NCBI RefSeq assembly: GCF_963678635.1
Contig: NC_087068.1
Span: forward strand, 47,881,785 to 47,941,784
DNA: 60,000 bases
Source of the DNA: Symsagittifera roscoffensis
Lineage: Eukaryota; Xenacoelomorpha; Acoela; Convolutidae
Direction: 5' to 3'
Below are positions 20,460 through 31,820 of this stretch, one piece after another. The first letter of the stretch is position 1. Every line of letters starts with the position of its first letter. Position numbers and translations under genes: made by a program. Under the pieces are notes generated by a model. It had not been told where the DNA came from. It worked only from the letters and a program-made list of their open reading frames with translations, and made no database searches.

Positions 20460-20499
20460 CAAACAAAAGGTAATATTTTCAATTATTATAGTTTTTAAT

Positions 20500-20760
20500 G
20501 GATTTTTGTGAATTAGAAATTCGAATAAAAATAATGGATTTTAATCAATTTTAATTGATTATAATTGTATCGAAAAATGGACGAAAAAATAATCGATTAT
20601 AATCGATTATATGGAGTATAATTAATTAAACTTTGATCTCAAAAAGAGAGATTATATTCGATAATTAATTGATTAAAATCGATTGTTTCTCAATTTTAGT
20701 ACGACTGGTACTAAAATCGTAATTTAATCGATTATAACGCTTGAATCTGGGCAGTTGCAT
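20500..20760. repeat. Cluster of ATCGATTATAAT motifs
   Basis: Many near-palindromic AATCGATT and AATTGATTATAAT motifs lie close together, for example ATAATCGATTATAATCGATT at about 20589. The same motif recurs at about 24.7, 36.9, 37.16, 39.3-39.5, 40.2-40.3 and 45.7 kb. Confidence 0.6.
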
Positions 20761-20991
20761 GATCGAAGACAGAAGGGTAAAAAAAAGGAAATCTAATCAA
20801 TTGTATTCAACCAAAAATGATTTGATTGCATAACAAATAAATTAGCAAAAGTGATAAAATTCGATATAATCAGTTGTCTATGCTTCGAAGAACGGATGGA
20901 TTGATAAATGATTAGACTCGATATAAACTCTCTCTACTTTATGATATGTTTTTAAGCAGATGGTTAAAATCGATTTTGAATCAAAGACAAG

Positions 20992-22145
20992 ACAGTTATT
21001 AACGCTTGAATCAGGATGCAGGTAAATTGAAAACTATTTTAAATGGGGGCGTTCAACAGTGCCGAAGTACAACAGTGCCGAAAAAGGCGGGAAAATTTCA
21101 GAATACATAACACGAATTTTCTAAAGAGCGGGAAATTACTGACGCTAATTATCAAAAAAAATCACTCCAATTTTTGCGCCAATATGTCTGCAATTGCAAA
21201 TTAAACAATTATTTTGGCACCAAAACGTCTAAGTTGCAAATTTTCTCGCTTAAAATCTAAAAGTCTTACTTAAGATTGTGAACGATCGCTGTTTAATTTT
21301 TGATTGCCGCACTTAATATGTTGAAATTTGTTCAAATTTTCGGCACTGTTGAACAAAGTTTTCATTTTCGACACTGTTGAACAAAGTTTTCATTTTCGAC
21401 ACTGTTGTACTTCGGCACTGTTGTACTGCCCCCTTTAAGTTCAATAGATTTGTATATGTATTTGTCTACCAGTATTTTTCGTAACAACTTTGCCAAATAT
21501 ATGCCCGTATTTTATTTGAGGATAAGATTTAGTGAAGCAATCAGTTCTCAATTTAAGAAGGAGCGGCACTAAAATCAAACAACGAACAGTTATTAACGCT
21601 TGAATCAGGATGCAGGTAAATTGAAAACTACTTTAAATTCAATATATTTGTATATGTATTTCTCTACCAGTATTTTTCGTAACAACTTTGCCAGATCTAT
21701 ACCCGTATTTTATTTGAGGATAAGATTTAGTGAAGCAATCATTTCTCAATTTAAGAAGGAGCGGCACTAAAATCAAACAACAAACAGTTATTAACGCTTG
21801 AATCAGGATGCAGATAAACTGAAAACTACTTTAAATTCAATAGATTTGTATATGTATTTGTCTACCAGTATTTTTTGTAACAACTTTGCCAGATCTATGC
21901 CCGTATTTTATTTGAGGATAAGATTTAGTGAAGCAATCAGTTCTCAATTTAGGAAGGAGCGGCACTAAAATCAAACAACAAACAGTTATTAACGCTTGAA
22001 TCAGGATGCAAATAAATTGAAAACTACTTTAAATTCAATAGATTTATATATGTATTTGTCTACCAGTATTTTTTGTAATAACTCTGCCAGATCAATGCCC
22101 GTATTTTATTTGAGGATAAGATTTAGTGAAGCAATCAGTTTTGCG
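20992..22145. repeat. Four-copy tandem array, period 198 bp
   Basis: Copies begin with ACAGTTATTAACGCTTGAAT at 20992, 21585, 21784 and 21982. The last two intervals are 199 and 198 bp. The first is 593 bp because a 390-bp element is inserted; without it and its target duplication the interval is 197-198 bp. The fourth copy breaks off near 22140. Copies differ by only a few bases. Confidence 0.93.
21044..21433. mobile_element. 390-bp inverted-repeat element inserted in the tandem array
   Basis: Left end TGGGGGCGTTCAACAGTGCC and right end, read in reverse, GGGGGCAGTACAACAGTGCC; each continues with AAGTACAACAGTG, so the arms of about 40 bp contain two copies of an ACAACAGTGCCGAA motif. The right side has two extra iterations. 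The flanks are TTTAAA (21038-21043) and TTTAAG (21434-21439); the uninterrupted array copies have one TTTAAA there, which proves the insertion. A core TTAA duplication would fit a piggyBac-like transposase, a 5-6 bp one would not. There is no coding capacity. Confidence 0.92.
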
Positions 22146-22449
22146 TTTTGTTTCTACGGATCACGCGCGCATGTTTTCAGATAAACGACTTAATGACTTC
22201 GCTTATAATTGATTTTGGTTTTAAAATAATGATTTTTGATACTTAAAAATTGAATTAAACCTCTGAAGACTGAAGCTGTAACTAACAGATATTTAAAGTG
22301 CTCCAGCAGGGAAATGCAAATAATTTTTCCTTATTTGACAAAATCAATGAATGATGTTGCTCAACTATTACGCTTGTAGACAACTGGAAAAAAGACGTAA
22401 GCCTGAAGGCGAAATAAATCATATTTTTTGTAATTAAACAAAAACCAAA

Positions 22450-22680
22450 CAAGAATGCTTTTTTATTAAAGCAAAGCCCTGAATGTTCCGACTTCTCTCA
22501 AGGACAATTTGATTTTCTTGCTTAAAAGTTGACAAAAAAAAGATATAAAAAAATGTTCCCTCACACGGTAAAATGAATTGCAAAGGGATTTTTTGTCTGT
22601 CTCGTTAATAAAGCCAAATGATTTGTCTAGCTTGATTTGGAACGCATGCGTTCGCCGCTTACGCGTGTTATACGAAGGCA
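22450..22680. repeat. Degenerate copy of the hairpin-ended family
   Basis: GCAAAGCCCTGAATGTTCCGAC at its left part and GTTCGCCGCTTACGCG with a Lys-AT tract further right match the 5' half of the about 530-bp family in the same order, with many changes. Confidence 0.55.
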
Positions 22681-23222
22681 ACGTTAATAATCACAAAATT
22701 GCGTTATTGTTGATCCCAAAAAAACCCAACTAACAATTTTAAACCAAACTTACAAAACATGGTAACAAATGAAAAGTCTCTTTACAGTTGAGTTCAAGAC
22801 ATCATTGCTTTTCATATGTTGCTAAAAATCTCCAAAGTTGCTTTGTTTAAAAGTCGACAATTGATTGAATAAAAAACGGCCCAAGCATAAATAACGTTTT
22901 ATTCAAAATACGGAGCATTTAGACATTTTAGTTAATATAATTTTCACATTGAAAGCATGAAAAACCTTTCTATTTTGGCGAGCTACGAGTTTTGTTGATT
23001 ATATTGAATATCGAATTAACTTAGTATGGAAGCTATTTGCTTCTCAAATATGAAAGTTGTTGAGTTTTTTTTAATTTCAAAATTTCTATATTTTGTTCAA
23101 AATTTTGAATAAATCAGTTTTTTTTGTTAGCTCATACTTAGTTATTTTTAAAAACTTTCGATAATGAAAAAAAGAAAACTTAGAGAAAAATAAATCAAAG
23201 AATCTAGTCTGCAAATAAATAA
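22681..23222. other. No gene seen
   Basis: AT-rich intronic sequence without a convincing frame or repeat. Confidence 0.5.
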
Positions 23223-23649
23223 TTTTTTCCTTATCCGCCAATTTCAAGTGACTTCAAAAACGAATCTTACTTACCACAGAAAACCATTAAAAAGTTGAAA
23301 GCTCTACCAGAAAGTATTTACAGTCTGACAAAAAGATTGGATGAGGCAGCTAAGTGCAGATATTGACAACCATAAGCTCGAGACCAAATGTGACCAGCAG
23401 AGCTGGTTGCACAGTTCGATCACCAAATTTAATTTTACGTAGGGTGAGGATTTTAAAGCAGAAGCTATTGACCAAATGTCGCAAACAGTTGATTGTGTCA
23501 ACAAAAATTGCGACAGAAATTTCAATAACTCCAAAATTGAGATGAGCAAACATCTCAGAGACAACAATTTAGAACTCTGGATCAGATGGGAGGAACTTTT
23601 TATTTTATCCTTTAAGCAAGAAACTGTCAATGCACACAAAATATTATAG
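23223..23649 (+). pseudogene. Relic of an unrecognised protein-coding sequence
   Basis: A plus-strand frame open from 23223 reads as charged, helix-like protein (DFKNESYLPQKTIKKL...ESIYSLTKRLDE). Near 23342 the sense passes to another frame, which continues with NHKLETKCDQQSWLHS and then, beyond one TAG, with EMSKHLRDNNLELWIRWEEL to the stop at 23647-23649. One frameshift and one stop in otherwise protein-like sequence suggest a dead gene or transposon ORF, perhaps coiled-coil. No family is recognised, and chance cannot be excluded. Confidence 0.35.
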
Positions 23650-25080
23650 CCTTTCTTATTTCGATTTTACAAAATAAACTTCTGCCTGGACCACATTTGA
23701 GGAAAATTCACAAAGCCTTGCATGCACTTTTTTAAAAAAAGTTTGTTTGAGCATACAAGTGATTCTTAAACAACATCAGAAATTTAGGGATTTGGTTTGC
23801 AAAAGGTGAGGCAAAGTGGGTATAGAAGGATGAACAAATTCGTGTTTTAGGTTTACAGAACTCTACAAAATTAGAGTAAACATTTCAGATTCGCAAAAAC
23901 AAATCCTTTTTCATGGAATTTATTAACACTAAAAAAATCATAACTTTGTAATAAAATTCAGATTATGATCGGTTATATAAGGTTTTTCTATATTGGAAAG
24001 AATCGATTAAAGTTCTCTAAAAAACATTTTTGAGTGGTGGAATGGGTCGTGAAAATCGACTGTTTGGGTTAAGTTTTTTGCCTGTATAATCAATCCATTG
24101 AAATCAATTATTTCCCACGAAACGCTAGAGCGGGGAGATGTTAAGAGTTTCTGGGAGATGTTCAGAGTTACTTCTGGCCTTTTGTAGCAAAATGTGACTA
24201 AATAATTCAGTTCTAGGTGATAGTACTGAGAATTCGGGATCAATTTGCAGAAAAAAATTGCACAAAAATGAATAAACTGAAAAGTGAAAAAAATTTTACA
24301 GTTTTTTTTAGCCCAATATGAAAGGAAAAAAATTGCCTATTTGTTGATTTTGTATTGGAAGATATCTGCTAACCCGCGAATTTTATCAACGAGTGACCAT
24401 TTTGAGGCATTTTTTTGAATTTTATCAGATCAGTTATTTCGTGACCATACTGCACTAGATGACATCCTTATTTCAAGGGTGTTTTAACAGTCAAATACAA
24501 CAAAAATTATTTGTTTGCTAAACTTGACGGAAAATTTAAGCAAACAGAAGTTTATTTCCTGCCTAATTGCTCAAATTCTCGAAAAACCTGTGTTAAATAG
24601 GGACCGATCGAAAATAATAAGGATCGAAGATAATAAGCACCGTGTGCCCATAGATTTCATTTGAATTCTATGGTTTTTTCGAGACAAAATTAATCCTTTA
24701 TAATCCATTGCAGACCACAAAATCAATTATATTGTCGTTGTTTTTTTGAACGAGAAAAAATCCATTACAATCGAATACTATCCATTATTTTTGGCAATAA
24801 AATCGATTGATTGTGACAAGATAAACCAACATAATTGATTGTTTTTGAAACAAAAATCTATGATAATCCATTATACTTCATAATAATCCATTTTCTTTTT
24901 AGAACTAATTTCAATTATTGATGCTAAAATTTAGCAAATTTATGCCAAGTCTTTTTAAGTTAAAAAAAAACAAAAAAAATAAAATTCAAATACGTTCAAC
25001 CGATCTCATCCGCATGTTTACTTAAGTTTACCAATTTCAATCCCCCAGTTTAAAGTTTACCCACCAGAGATTTTTTTTAC
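23650..25080. other. No gene seen; ATTATAAT-type motifs at 24.64-24.91 kb
   Basis: The stretch 24640-24910 has repeated ATAATCCATT and ATCGATTG motifs like those at 20.5 kb. The rest is unremarkable. Confidence 0.5.
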
Positions 25081-25084
25081 AATT

Positions 25085-25435
25085 GAAAGGACGGGGGGGG
25101 GGGGGGGGTTGTTACTCTACTACGTCACGACACCCTTTAAGTTTATTTACTCTTCCTTCCCAATTTTAGGTAAACCCACCCCACCGCCATCCATGGGTGG
25201 TAAAGTAAAAGAGGTACAATTTACTTTGCTTACCACCCACCACCGTTCAACCCTTAAACCACCCATTCAACCAAGTTTTTACCCCCACCCAATGTTCATT
25301 CAGTATGGGGGGGGGGGGGGGTAAACTGAGGGGAGGTGTAAGAAGAGGTAACCCGTCTGGTTTCAACCATTACCATTCCTCCGAGCAAGAGAGGTGGGGA
25401 CGGGATGGGGGGGGGGGTTGTGCGAATGGCGGCTG
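25085..25435. repeat. G-run rich stretch
   Basis: Three long G runs (about 25093-25108, 25305-25321, 25405-25418) lie in sequence rich in CCACC/GGTGG, with the near-palindrome CCATCCATGGGTGG in the middle. It could form G-quadruplexes. Terminal repeats were not found. Confidence 0.7.
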
Positions 25436-26263
25436 AAAAGAAAAATTAAAAAAATGTGTTCAGCTGCAATGAAATGAACAACTGAAAAAGAAGAGAAAAG
25501 AAAAAAGGTAAAATCTAATGTGAGAAGTAAATGCGTACCAACTGCGCCAAACAAAAAATGCGATGAGATCAATTCGAAACAAAAAATGAAAACTTCATGA
25601 ATAGTCTCTAAAAAAAACCTTTCGAATCAATTAACATCAATTATAGTGATATTAATTGACAAAAAGTATTATTATCCATTTTTATTAAATTCAAACAGTT
25701 TTTTGTAATGTCATAGATACTCCAAATGACAATAAAATCAGTTATGAATCAAGGGCGATCGGTGCGAATAAACTTTAGTTCTAGATGTTGACGATTACCT
25801 TGAAATCTAAATAGTAAACTTCTTGGAGGCGTTAAATATTTAGTGAAACTAGTTATTGACTAGCCGTTATTCTGTAAAACTAGTCATTTTAATAAAATTT
25901 AGGATTGATTCATGATCAAAATGTGACAAAATAAAAAAAAATACAATTTTTTGGATCAACGAGGTGAAATTAATTAAATAATATAGATTGTGGTTTCTAC
26001 GATTCGCAGAGGATCTATGAAAGACTATCCAGCCTGTCTAAGCATAGTCCGTTAGTCTTATTTCCTCACATTCCAGGCTGAGTTAATTGGTTGAGTGAAG
26101 CTCTTTTTTTGCGACTCAAGGCCGTTTTTTTTGTGTCAAGAACATTCATGTAGTACCACTATTGCAGCCGTTATCGGTCACGCTCTGGTAGACCTGAAGC
26201 TAGAGGTCATGTGAGAGCTCGTCCTCACACACAATCATTGCCACGGCAGAAATTAACAGTTCA
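25436..26263. other. No gene seen
   Basis: Intronic AT-rich sequence; nothing supported. Confidence 0.45.
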
Positions 26264-26272
26264 TTTGCAACC

Positions 26273-26549
26273 AGGGTTTAGGAACTTAGACGACATGAAG
26301 TTAGACGATCAGAAAATAACGGAATTTAGACAATAACTTGCGCGCAAATTGCGTGAAACTTTTTACAGATTTCAATTATCTTTTGACTCAGTAAATACTG
26401 GTTGTCAAATTTTGACAATAACGGGTTCAAATTGCCTGAATTTTGTTTAGATACTTAAATCAACTTTTGGCTGAGTAAATACTGGTTGTCCGTGCTTTCC
26501 GTTTCTTTACGGTCGTCTAATTTGCTTGTCGTCTAACTTCTTAGGCCCC
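26273..26549. mobile_element. Mutator-like miniature element with 9-bp target duplication
   Basis: The left arm AGGGTTTAGGAACTTAGACG pairs with the right arm, which in reverse reads GGGGCCTAAGAAGTTAGACG. Each arm holds the motif TTAGACGA twice. The flanks are TTTGCAACC at 26264-26272 and 26550-26558, an exact 9-bp direct repeat. A 9-bp duplication is typical of Mutator-like transposases. The 277-bp inside is not coding and contains a direct repeat 'GAGTAAATACTGGTTGTC'. Confidence 0.9.
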
Positions 26550-26558
26550 TTTGCAACC

Positions 26559-27775
26559 ACACGAAAAAAAAACTGTATTCTAAAAGAACTTAAATGAGAG
26601 TTCATGATTTTTTTTATAAAGCGACCACTTAATTTTTTGAATAGTAATGATTCGTTTGAAGTTACTTTGAGACCAGTTTCTAGGAACTAGCTGCTTTTAT
26701 ATTGCCTTTCTAAGGGCTGTTGAATGTTCATTCTTGACGAATTGTTTAGAACTGGCTGCGTACAAAATGATATTCTAGGACACGTTAACGATTCATTTAT
26801 GACCACGTTGGTTGAGTTTGAATGAATCGCTAACTGTTTGTTTAATCAAAATCCAAAACAACGATGCTTAAACGTCGGACGGTCAAGGTCGTCTAAATTT
26901 AGGCTGTGGCCGAATTTTGAAAAAAAGTTTAAAATTTTTTTTTCTGCAAATGTGATTTGGAAAAACTCACTCCCTTCCAACTTCCTTTACAACCGAATAT
27001 ATGAATACATGAGGCTGATTGGCTAATCCATGACAATTTTATATTAGAAACTTCAATCTTTTAGGACTTATCTAGAGAAGGCAACAGATATTAGAAAGTT
27101 TTTGCAGTAAGTTTGAAAGGCTCAAATCTAAAATCTTTTAAAGAAAAATCAATCATAACAAGACTGCTAATATCAGGCAGATGCCTTTATTGTTCTGAAT
27201 AATTTTTGAGGTCTAAGAAATAGGGTTAGTTTTAATAAAAATTGAATGAAGTTTTAAAAAAACACTAGAGCAGTTTCATTTTTTTTCCGAAAAGCATTCC
27301 CCACACGCCTTTCAAAGAACGGAGAGATATATTTCGCAATTGCAAAGTTATAAATAGATCATGTCTCAATCAAATTTGAAACCATTTCTAAATGGGAATA
27401 ATTCTACGCCTGCGCGTTTTAGCGCGAACTGTGTTGCGCCTTCACTATCCCAAGTAATCCAAACTTGCATTGTTGAAACGCCAAAAACTTTTTAAAAAAA
27501 TCATAATTGAATTATCTTTTAAAAATTGAGCTAAAATTCTTGAAAAGAAACTCTTGTAAAATTTTTTAAAATTCTTACAAACAAAAAATTTTTAGTCATA
27601 AATTGCCAAATAAAAAGTCGAGTTTTGTTTTGGGAAAAATTGTCAAACTGTTAGTCATTTTCTTCGAAGCTCGGAACAATAAAATCTGAAAATTAGAAAA
27701 AGTATTTGATTTATTTCATTTAAGATATAAAACGGTACACTTACAGTGAAGCTCGGTATACGCTTTCATCTCCAG
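26559..27775. other. Intron 2, right part; degenerate repeat pieces only
   Basis: At about 27150-27200 (AACAAGACTGCTAATATCAGGC) and 27290-27440 there are worn pieces of the hairpin-ended family. No other feature was seen. Confidence 0.45.
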
Positions 27776-28032
27776 TCGCTAACTTCATTCTTGAGCATGA
27801 ACGTTACTGGAGAGTTTTTGCAGATTTTTTGTTTCTGCAAACATCGCAATATATCATCATAGTGGCCTACGAGCGATACTTTGCAGTGTGTCGGACCTTC
27901 GATTACAAAACAAAATTTACTGCTCGCTTTCGCTTCAAAACAAACACAATGACTATTCTGATTTCTAGCCTGGCAGCAGCAGCTTCGTTTGCAGATGTGT
28001 ACTTTTCCACTCAACCAACATCTCAAGATTAT
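27776..28032 (+). CDS. Receptor exon 3: TM3, ERY motif and TM4
   Basis: The acceptor TTTCATCTCCAG is good. The exon adds two bases to the phase-1 codon of exon 2 (Val), then reads an outer loop, TM3 (residues about 110-130), the class A signature at residues 131-133 (ERY in AYERYFAVCRTF), a basic second inner loop (KTKFTARFRFK) and TM4 (about 156-175). The cysteine normally found at the start of TM3 (25 residues before the Arg) is a Glu here. The donor TAT|GTACCC is weak, but is the only phase-0 site before the stop TAG that suits exon 4. Minus-strand ORF over it is a shadow. Confidence 0.75.
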
Positions 28033-28465
28033 GTACCCAAATTTTAGTGTAGAAACGTCTGGTTTTGTATCAATCAAGTATATCGTAAAAACAAGTGTTT
28101 GTTTGTGAAAAATGAACTATGAATTTCAACAGAGATAAAATCTCAAATATTTTCACGTAAGATTCATGAAAAAAATTTAAACACATTTGATGGATCAGTA
28201 TTTTTCAGCTGAAACACTTGCATCTTTGGTATTTCACCACAACTGAAAACTACAGTTTTTCTGATGAAACTTTCGCTTTCAGCTCTAAGAGAGTAAACAG
28301 TAAATTACAGAGTCATTGAAGTTTTATGCCGTTGAATAATTGTTTTTTTTTGTCTGCGTAAAACTCAGCTGTTTTAATTAGTTTGTTTTCTAATATGTGT
28401 CATAAAATGAAATTTTGTCATCAGTTATTTGAGTTTTTTCTGCTTTTCATTCTCTTACATCTTTT
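28033..28465. other. Intron 3, first part; no gene seen
   Basis: AT-rich sequence without supported features. Confidence 0.5.
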
Positions 28466-29000
28466 TGTTCCGACTTTCGATACGAAAGTAACGGAATATT
28501 TGTGCTCGGGGTGGGTTTTTTTTCTTCAGACAATTTTCGACTTTTTAACTAGCCATTTTGGACGGAATTTTTCTTATATCATTCGAAAAGTATTGTTGTC
28601 CTGAGCTCAAATTTGAAAAGATATTTCACCTGTGATCATTTTTCGTAAAGTTACTGGGGTCTAAAGTTCCCCTTTTGTCCAATTTGGGACAATTAACACG
28701 CGATATTTTTAGCGCTATTAACGCGTAAGCGGAGAGTTAATCCGTCTTAGAAATCGTTCCAAATTGGTACAAAGAAGCTTATTTGCCATAATTTGTTTGT
28801 TACAAGGAGCGAAATCTATCATTTTGTACTTTATATGGCGTGTGGGGGGATGGTTTTTATAAAAAAATTACAATATTTAGAAAAAAAAACTTTTTTCATT
28901 TTTTTAATTTCATTGAATTTTTTAATGTTGTTACTGCTCCATAAACATTAAATGGCAGTCGGAACATTAAGGGCTTCGCCCTGATACGAGCAGTCTTGTT
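28466..29000 (-). mobile_element. Hairpin-ended family, full copy (reverse orientation)
   Basis: This is one of the most complete copies, about 535 bp. Its left end is TGTTCCGACTTTCGATACGA with the perfect hairpin ACTTTCG-ATA-CGAAAGT; its right end has GGGCTTCGCCCTGATACGAG (hairpin GGGC-TTC-GCCC here) and AGTCTTGTT. A CGCG-rich near palindrome (TTAACACGCGAT...CGCTATTAACGCGTAAGCGG) lies in the middle. There is no coding capacity; ORFs overlapping it are chance. Confidence 0.85.
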
Positions 29001-29059
29001 CATTTTTATAAGTAAAAGTTTAGCTGTTTTATGCCCTTCTGTTTTTCTGAATATCCTAA

Positions 29060-29375
29060 TTTTAGCTTCTCTTTCCATGTCTTTTTCTTTTCCTCCATTT
29101 CTTGATATTTGAGACATAATTGAGTAGTCTGAAAGCCCTTGTCTTATTTGATTGCTCTTGTCGTCGTTGCTTATGCTGACGTTTATCTGGTCCTTGACAA
29201 AATGTGGGCTTTCTGTATAATTCCATTTGAGAATTCCGTTTCATCCAATGAGACTTTTGCAGCATGAAATATTTCGGTTTTTTTTGAAGTTGTCTTGAAA
29301 CTCACTGAACTGTTTGAGTCAGTTAGTACAGTAGTGGACGCAGAAGGAGAGGCAATAGGAACAAAACTTATCGTA
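29060..29375 (-). pseudogene. Possible coding relic on the minus strand
   Basis: From about 29370 a minus-strand frame reads Ser/Thr-rich then mixed sequence (ASTTVLTDSNSSVSFKTTSK, later EFSNGIIQKAHILSRTR) to a stop at about 29196. Overlapping frames then continue Lys/Arg-rich to 29062. This could be a dead exon with a frameshift or chance. It lies between two hairpin-ended copies. Confidence 0.25.
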
Positions 29376-29770
29376 TATCAGAACAAAGTGTTTGCTCTAA
29401 AAACGGATGAAAGCTTCAGAAAAAAAAACTTCATTTCTTTTTGAAAAACATCCCTCGAATATTATGATGAGTGAAGTGTGATAGATTTATTCCTATTTTC
29501 CAAAAAATAAAGAATACATGTGCTTGGTGTGGTTTTTCAATTTGGTGTGGCCAAAAATAGTCGATAATTGACGGAATAAATAAATCAATTCCAAGCACAA
29601 CTATTCGGAACTTTCTACACAAGTGGGAACGTTTGCATATACAAAGATACACAAATAGAATATGCGAAGCCTATAGAGAAAGTTTCAATTGTTGGCTTTC
29701 CGATGCCATATGTCGCTTGTACCAGTGTAATTGTCTGTTACGAAAATTCTCTGTTGTGTGTACAAACATA
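29376..29770. other. No gene seen
   Basis: Unique-looking AT-rich sequence; a 73-codon minus ORF has no recognisable content. Confidence 0.4.
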
Positions 29771-30050
29771 AACAAGACTGCTCCTATCAGGGCGAAGCCC
29801 TGAATCGCGCGTTAATTGTCCCAAATTGGTCAAAATGGCCAAAATTGCAATCTTTAAACCCTCATAACTTTACGAAAAATGATCACAGGTGAAATATCTT
29901 TTCAAATTTGAGCTCAGGACAACAATACCTTTCGAATGACATAAAAAAATTCCGTCAAAAATGGCTAGTTAAAAAGTCGAAATTTGTCTGAAGAAAAAAA
30001 CCCACCCCAAGCAGAAATATTCCGTTACTTTCGTATCGAAAGTCGGAACA
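29771..30050 (+). mobile_element. Hairpin-ended family, copy with internal deletion
   Basis: It begins AACAAGACTGCTCC, shows the full CAGGGCGAAGCCCTG hairpin, then jumps directly to the CGCGCGTTAATTGTCCC part and runs to GAAAGTCGGAACA. About 250 bp of the left half are missing. The next copy follows with no spacer. Confidence 0.88.
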
Positions 30051-30577
30051 ACAAGACTGCTCGTATCAGGGCGGATGTTCCGACTGCCTTTTAAGGTTTA
30101 TGGAGCAGTAATAACCTTAAAAAATTAAAGGTAAGAAAAAATAAAATGAAATTTTTTTTTTCTAAATTTGAAACTTTTTATGAAAATCATCCCCCCACAC
30201 GCCATACAAAGTACAAAAGGATAGGTTTTGCTCCTTGTAACAAATCAATTATGCCGAATAAGCTTCTTTTAACCAATTTGGAACGATTTCTAAGACGGAT
30301 TAACTCTCCGCTTACGCGTTATTAGCGCAAAGTATATCGCGCGTTAATTGTCCCAAATTGGCCAAAATGGCAATCTTTAAAGCCCCATAATTTTAAGAAA
30401 AAATGATCACAAGTGAAATATCTTTTCAAATTTGAGCTCAGGACAACAATATCTTTCGAATGATATAAAAAAATTCCGTCAAAAATGGCTAGTTTAAAAG
30501 TCGAAATTTATCTGAAGAAAAAAAAAACCCACCCCGAGCACAAAAATTCCGTTACTTTCGTATCGAAAGTCGGAACA
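30051..30577 (+). mobile_element. Hairpin-ended family, near-complete copy
   Basis: About 527 bp from ACAAGACTGCTCG to CGAAAGTCGGAACA. The 5' hairpin has lost part of its right arm (CAGGGCGGATGTTCC), while the 3' hairpin ACTTTCG-ATA-CGAAAGT is perfect. It abuts copies on both sides head to tail. Confidence 0.9.
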
Positions 30578-30842
30578 ACAAGATTGCTCGTATCAGCGCG
30601 AAGCCCTGAATGTTTCGAATGCTTTTTAAGGTTTTGTGGAGCAGTAATAGCATTAAAAAATTAAATGTAAAAAAAATATTAAAAAAATTTTTAAATTTGA
30701 AAATTTTTATGAAAATCATCCCCCCACATGCCATTTAAAGTACAAAAAGATAGATTTAGCTCCTTGTATCAAATCAATTATGGCAAAAAAAACCCACCCC
30801 GAGCACAAATATTCCGTTTCTTTCGTATCGAAAGTCGGAACA
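30578..30842 (+). mobile_element. Hairpin-ended family, copy with internal deletion
   Basis: The left 200 bp (ACAAGATTGCTCG onward) are joined near 30784 directly to the last 60 bp (CCCACCCCGAGCACAAATATTCCG...GTCGGAACA). This is the third member of the head-to-tail trio. Confidence 0.88.
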
Positions 30843-30904
30843 AAATTATACTGATATTTCTCTCGCTGGAACTCAACTGATTGTATAGCAAGGCGAGACA
30901 ATAA

Positions 30905-31394
30905 GTGTGCCGACTGCACTCTAAGGTCAATTAAAAAGTGTCTTGGTTGAATATTTGACAAATAAGAATAACGAAACTTACTTTTTCTTTTTGTTTTTTT
31001 TTTTTAAATTTTATCATCGACACGCTATGTAAGATAGAAATGATGTGTTTAGCATCCCTCATTGTCTTACTAAGGCTAAATAAATGTACAATTTAATTTG
31101 GAGCGCATTAAACGCCAATTAATCATATTATATGAACGCATGATATTGCACGTTAACTGTCCCAACTTGAGTAAATTAGCGATTTCTTCGAAAAGACTGA
31201 ACAATAATGTGGACATTGATGTTTTGCTCAACATGAAATGATTTTTCAAATGATAATCAGATGGCAATTTAAAAACTTATCTCAGATGCAACAAAAATTT
31301 CATCAAAATTGCTTAGTTGAAAAGTCAAAAATTGACTGAATTAAAATAAAACCCCAAGCTCAAATGTTCCTCTTTTTCTTCGAAAATCGGAACG
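30905..31394 (+). mobile_element. Old, diverged copy of the hairpin-ended family
   Basis: The same order of landmarks is recognisable (CCGACTGCACTCTAAGG, CACGCTATGTAAG, TTTGGAGCGCATTAA, TTAACTGTCCCAACTTG, TTCGAAAATCGGAACGA), but with many substitutions, so this copy is much older than its neighbours. Confidence 0.65.
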
Positions 31395-31820
31395 AAATTC
31401 ATCAACCTTTGAAAATAGCCAATCAGAGAGCCAGAAAAAACCGAAGAGCGAAAAAAATTGATTTTTTAAATCGCTTAAGATACAAGTCGAAACCTATAGA
31501 TGGCTCAATTAAAACGCGTGTTTTCTTGTTTGTGTTTTCTAAAAAAAATTGTTTAATTTTTACGTCATTGAAGTTTTTGTGGATTCCAAACATAGGGTTG
31601 GTATTTCCATAATGTTTTGAATTGTACTCATTGTTATGGAAACTTGTCATAAACAAAAGATTATGAGGTAGAATTAGTGAAATGCTGATCTTCCCAAGAG
31701 CTTAAATTTGAAAAAAAAGAGAGAAAAAAAAAACATAATACACTCTTACTTCAATCATCAGATCATTTGGCGAATGATAAGAGGACGGGTCTCAACCAGT
31801 CATTGAATTTAAAATACAAA
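31395..31820. other. No gene seen
   Basis: Short opposite frames at 31423-31656 overlap each other and show no recognisable domain. Confidence 0.4.

Noticed and set aside
27766-28077. 103-codon minus ORF over receptor exon 3
   Set aside because: The plus strand carries the ERY motif and splice sites, and the minus reading has no domain.
28383-28604. 73-codon plus ORF with a hydrophobic N terminus
   Set aside because: More than half of it is the end of a hairpin-ended repeat copy.
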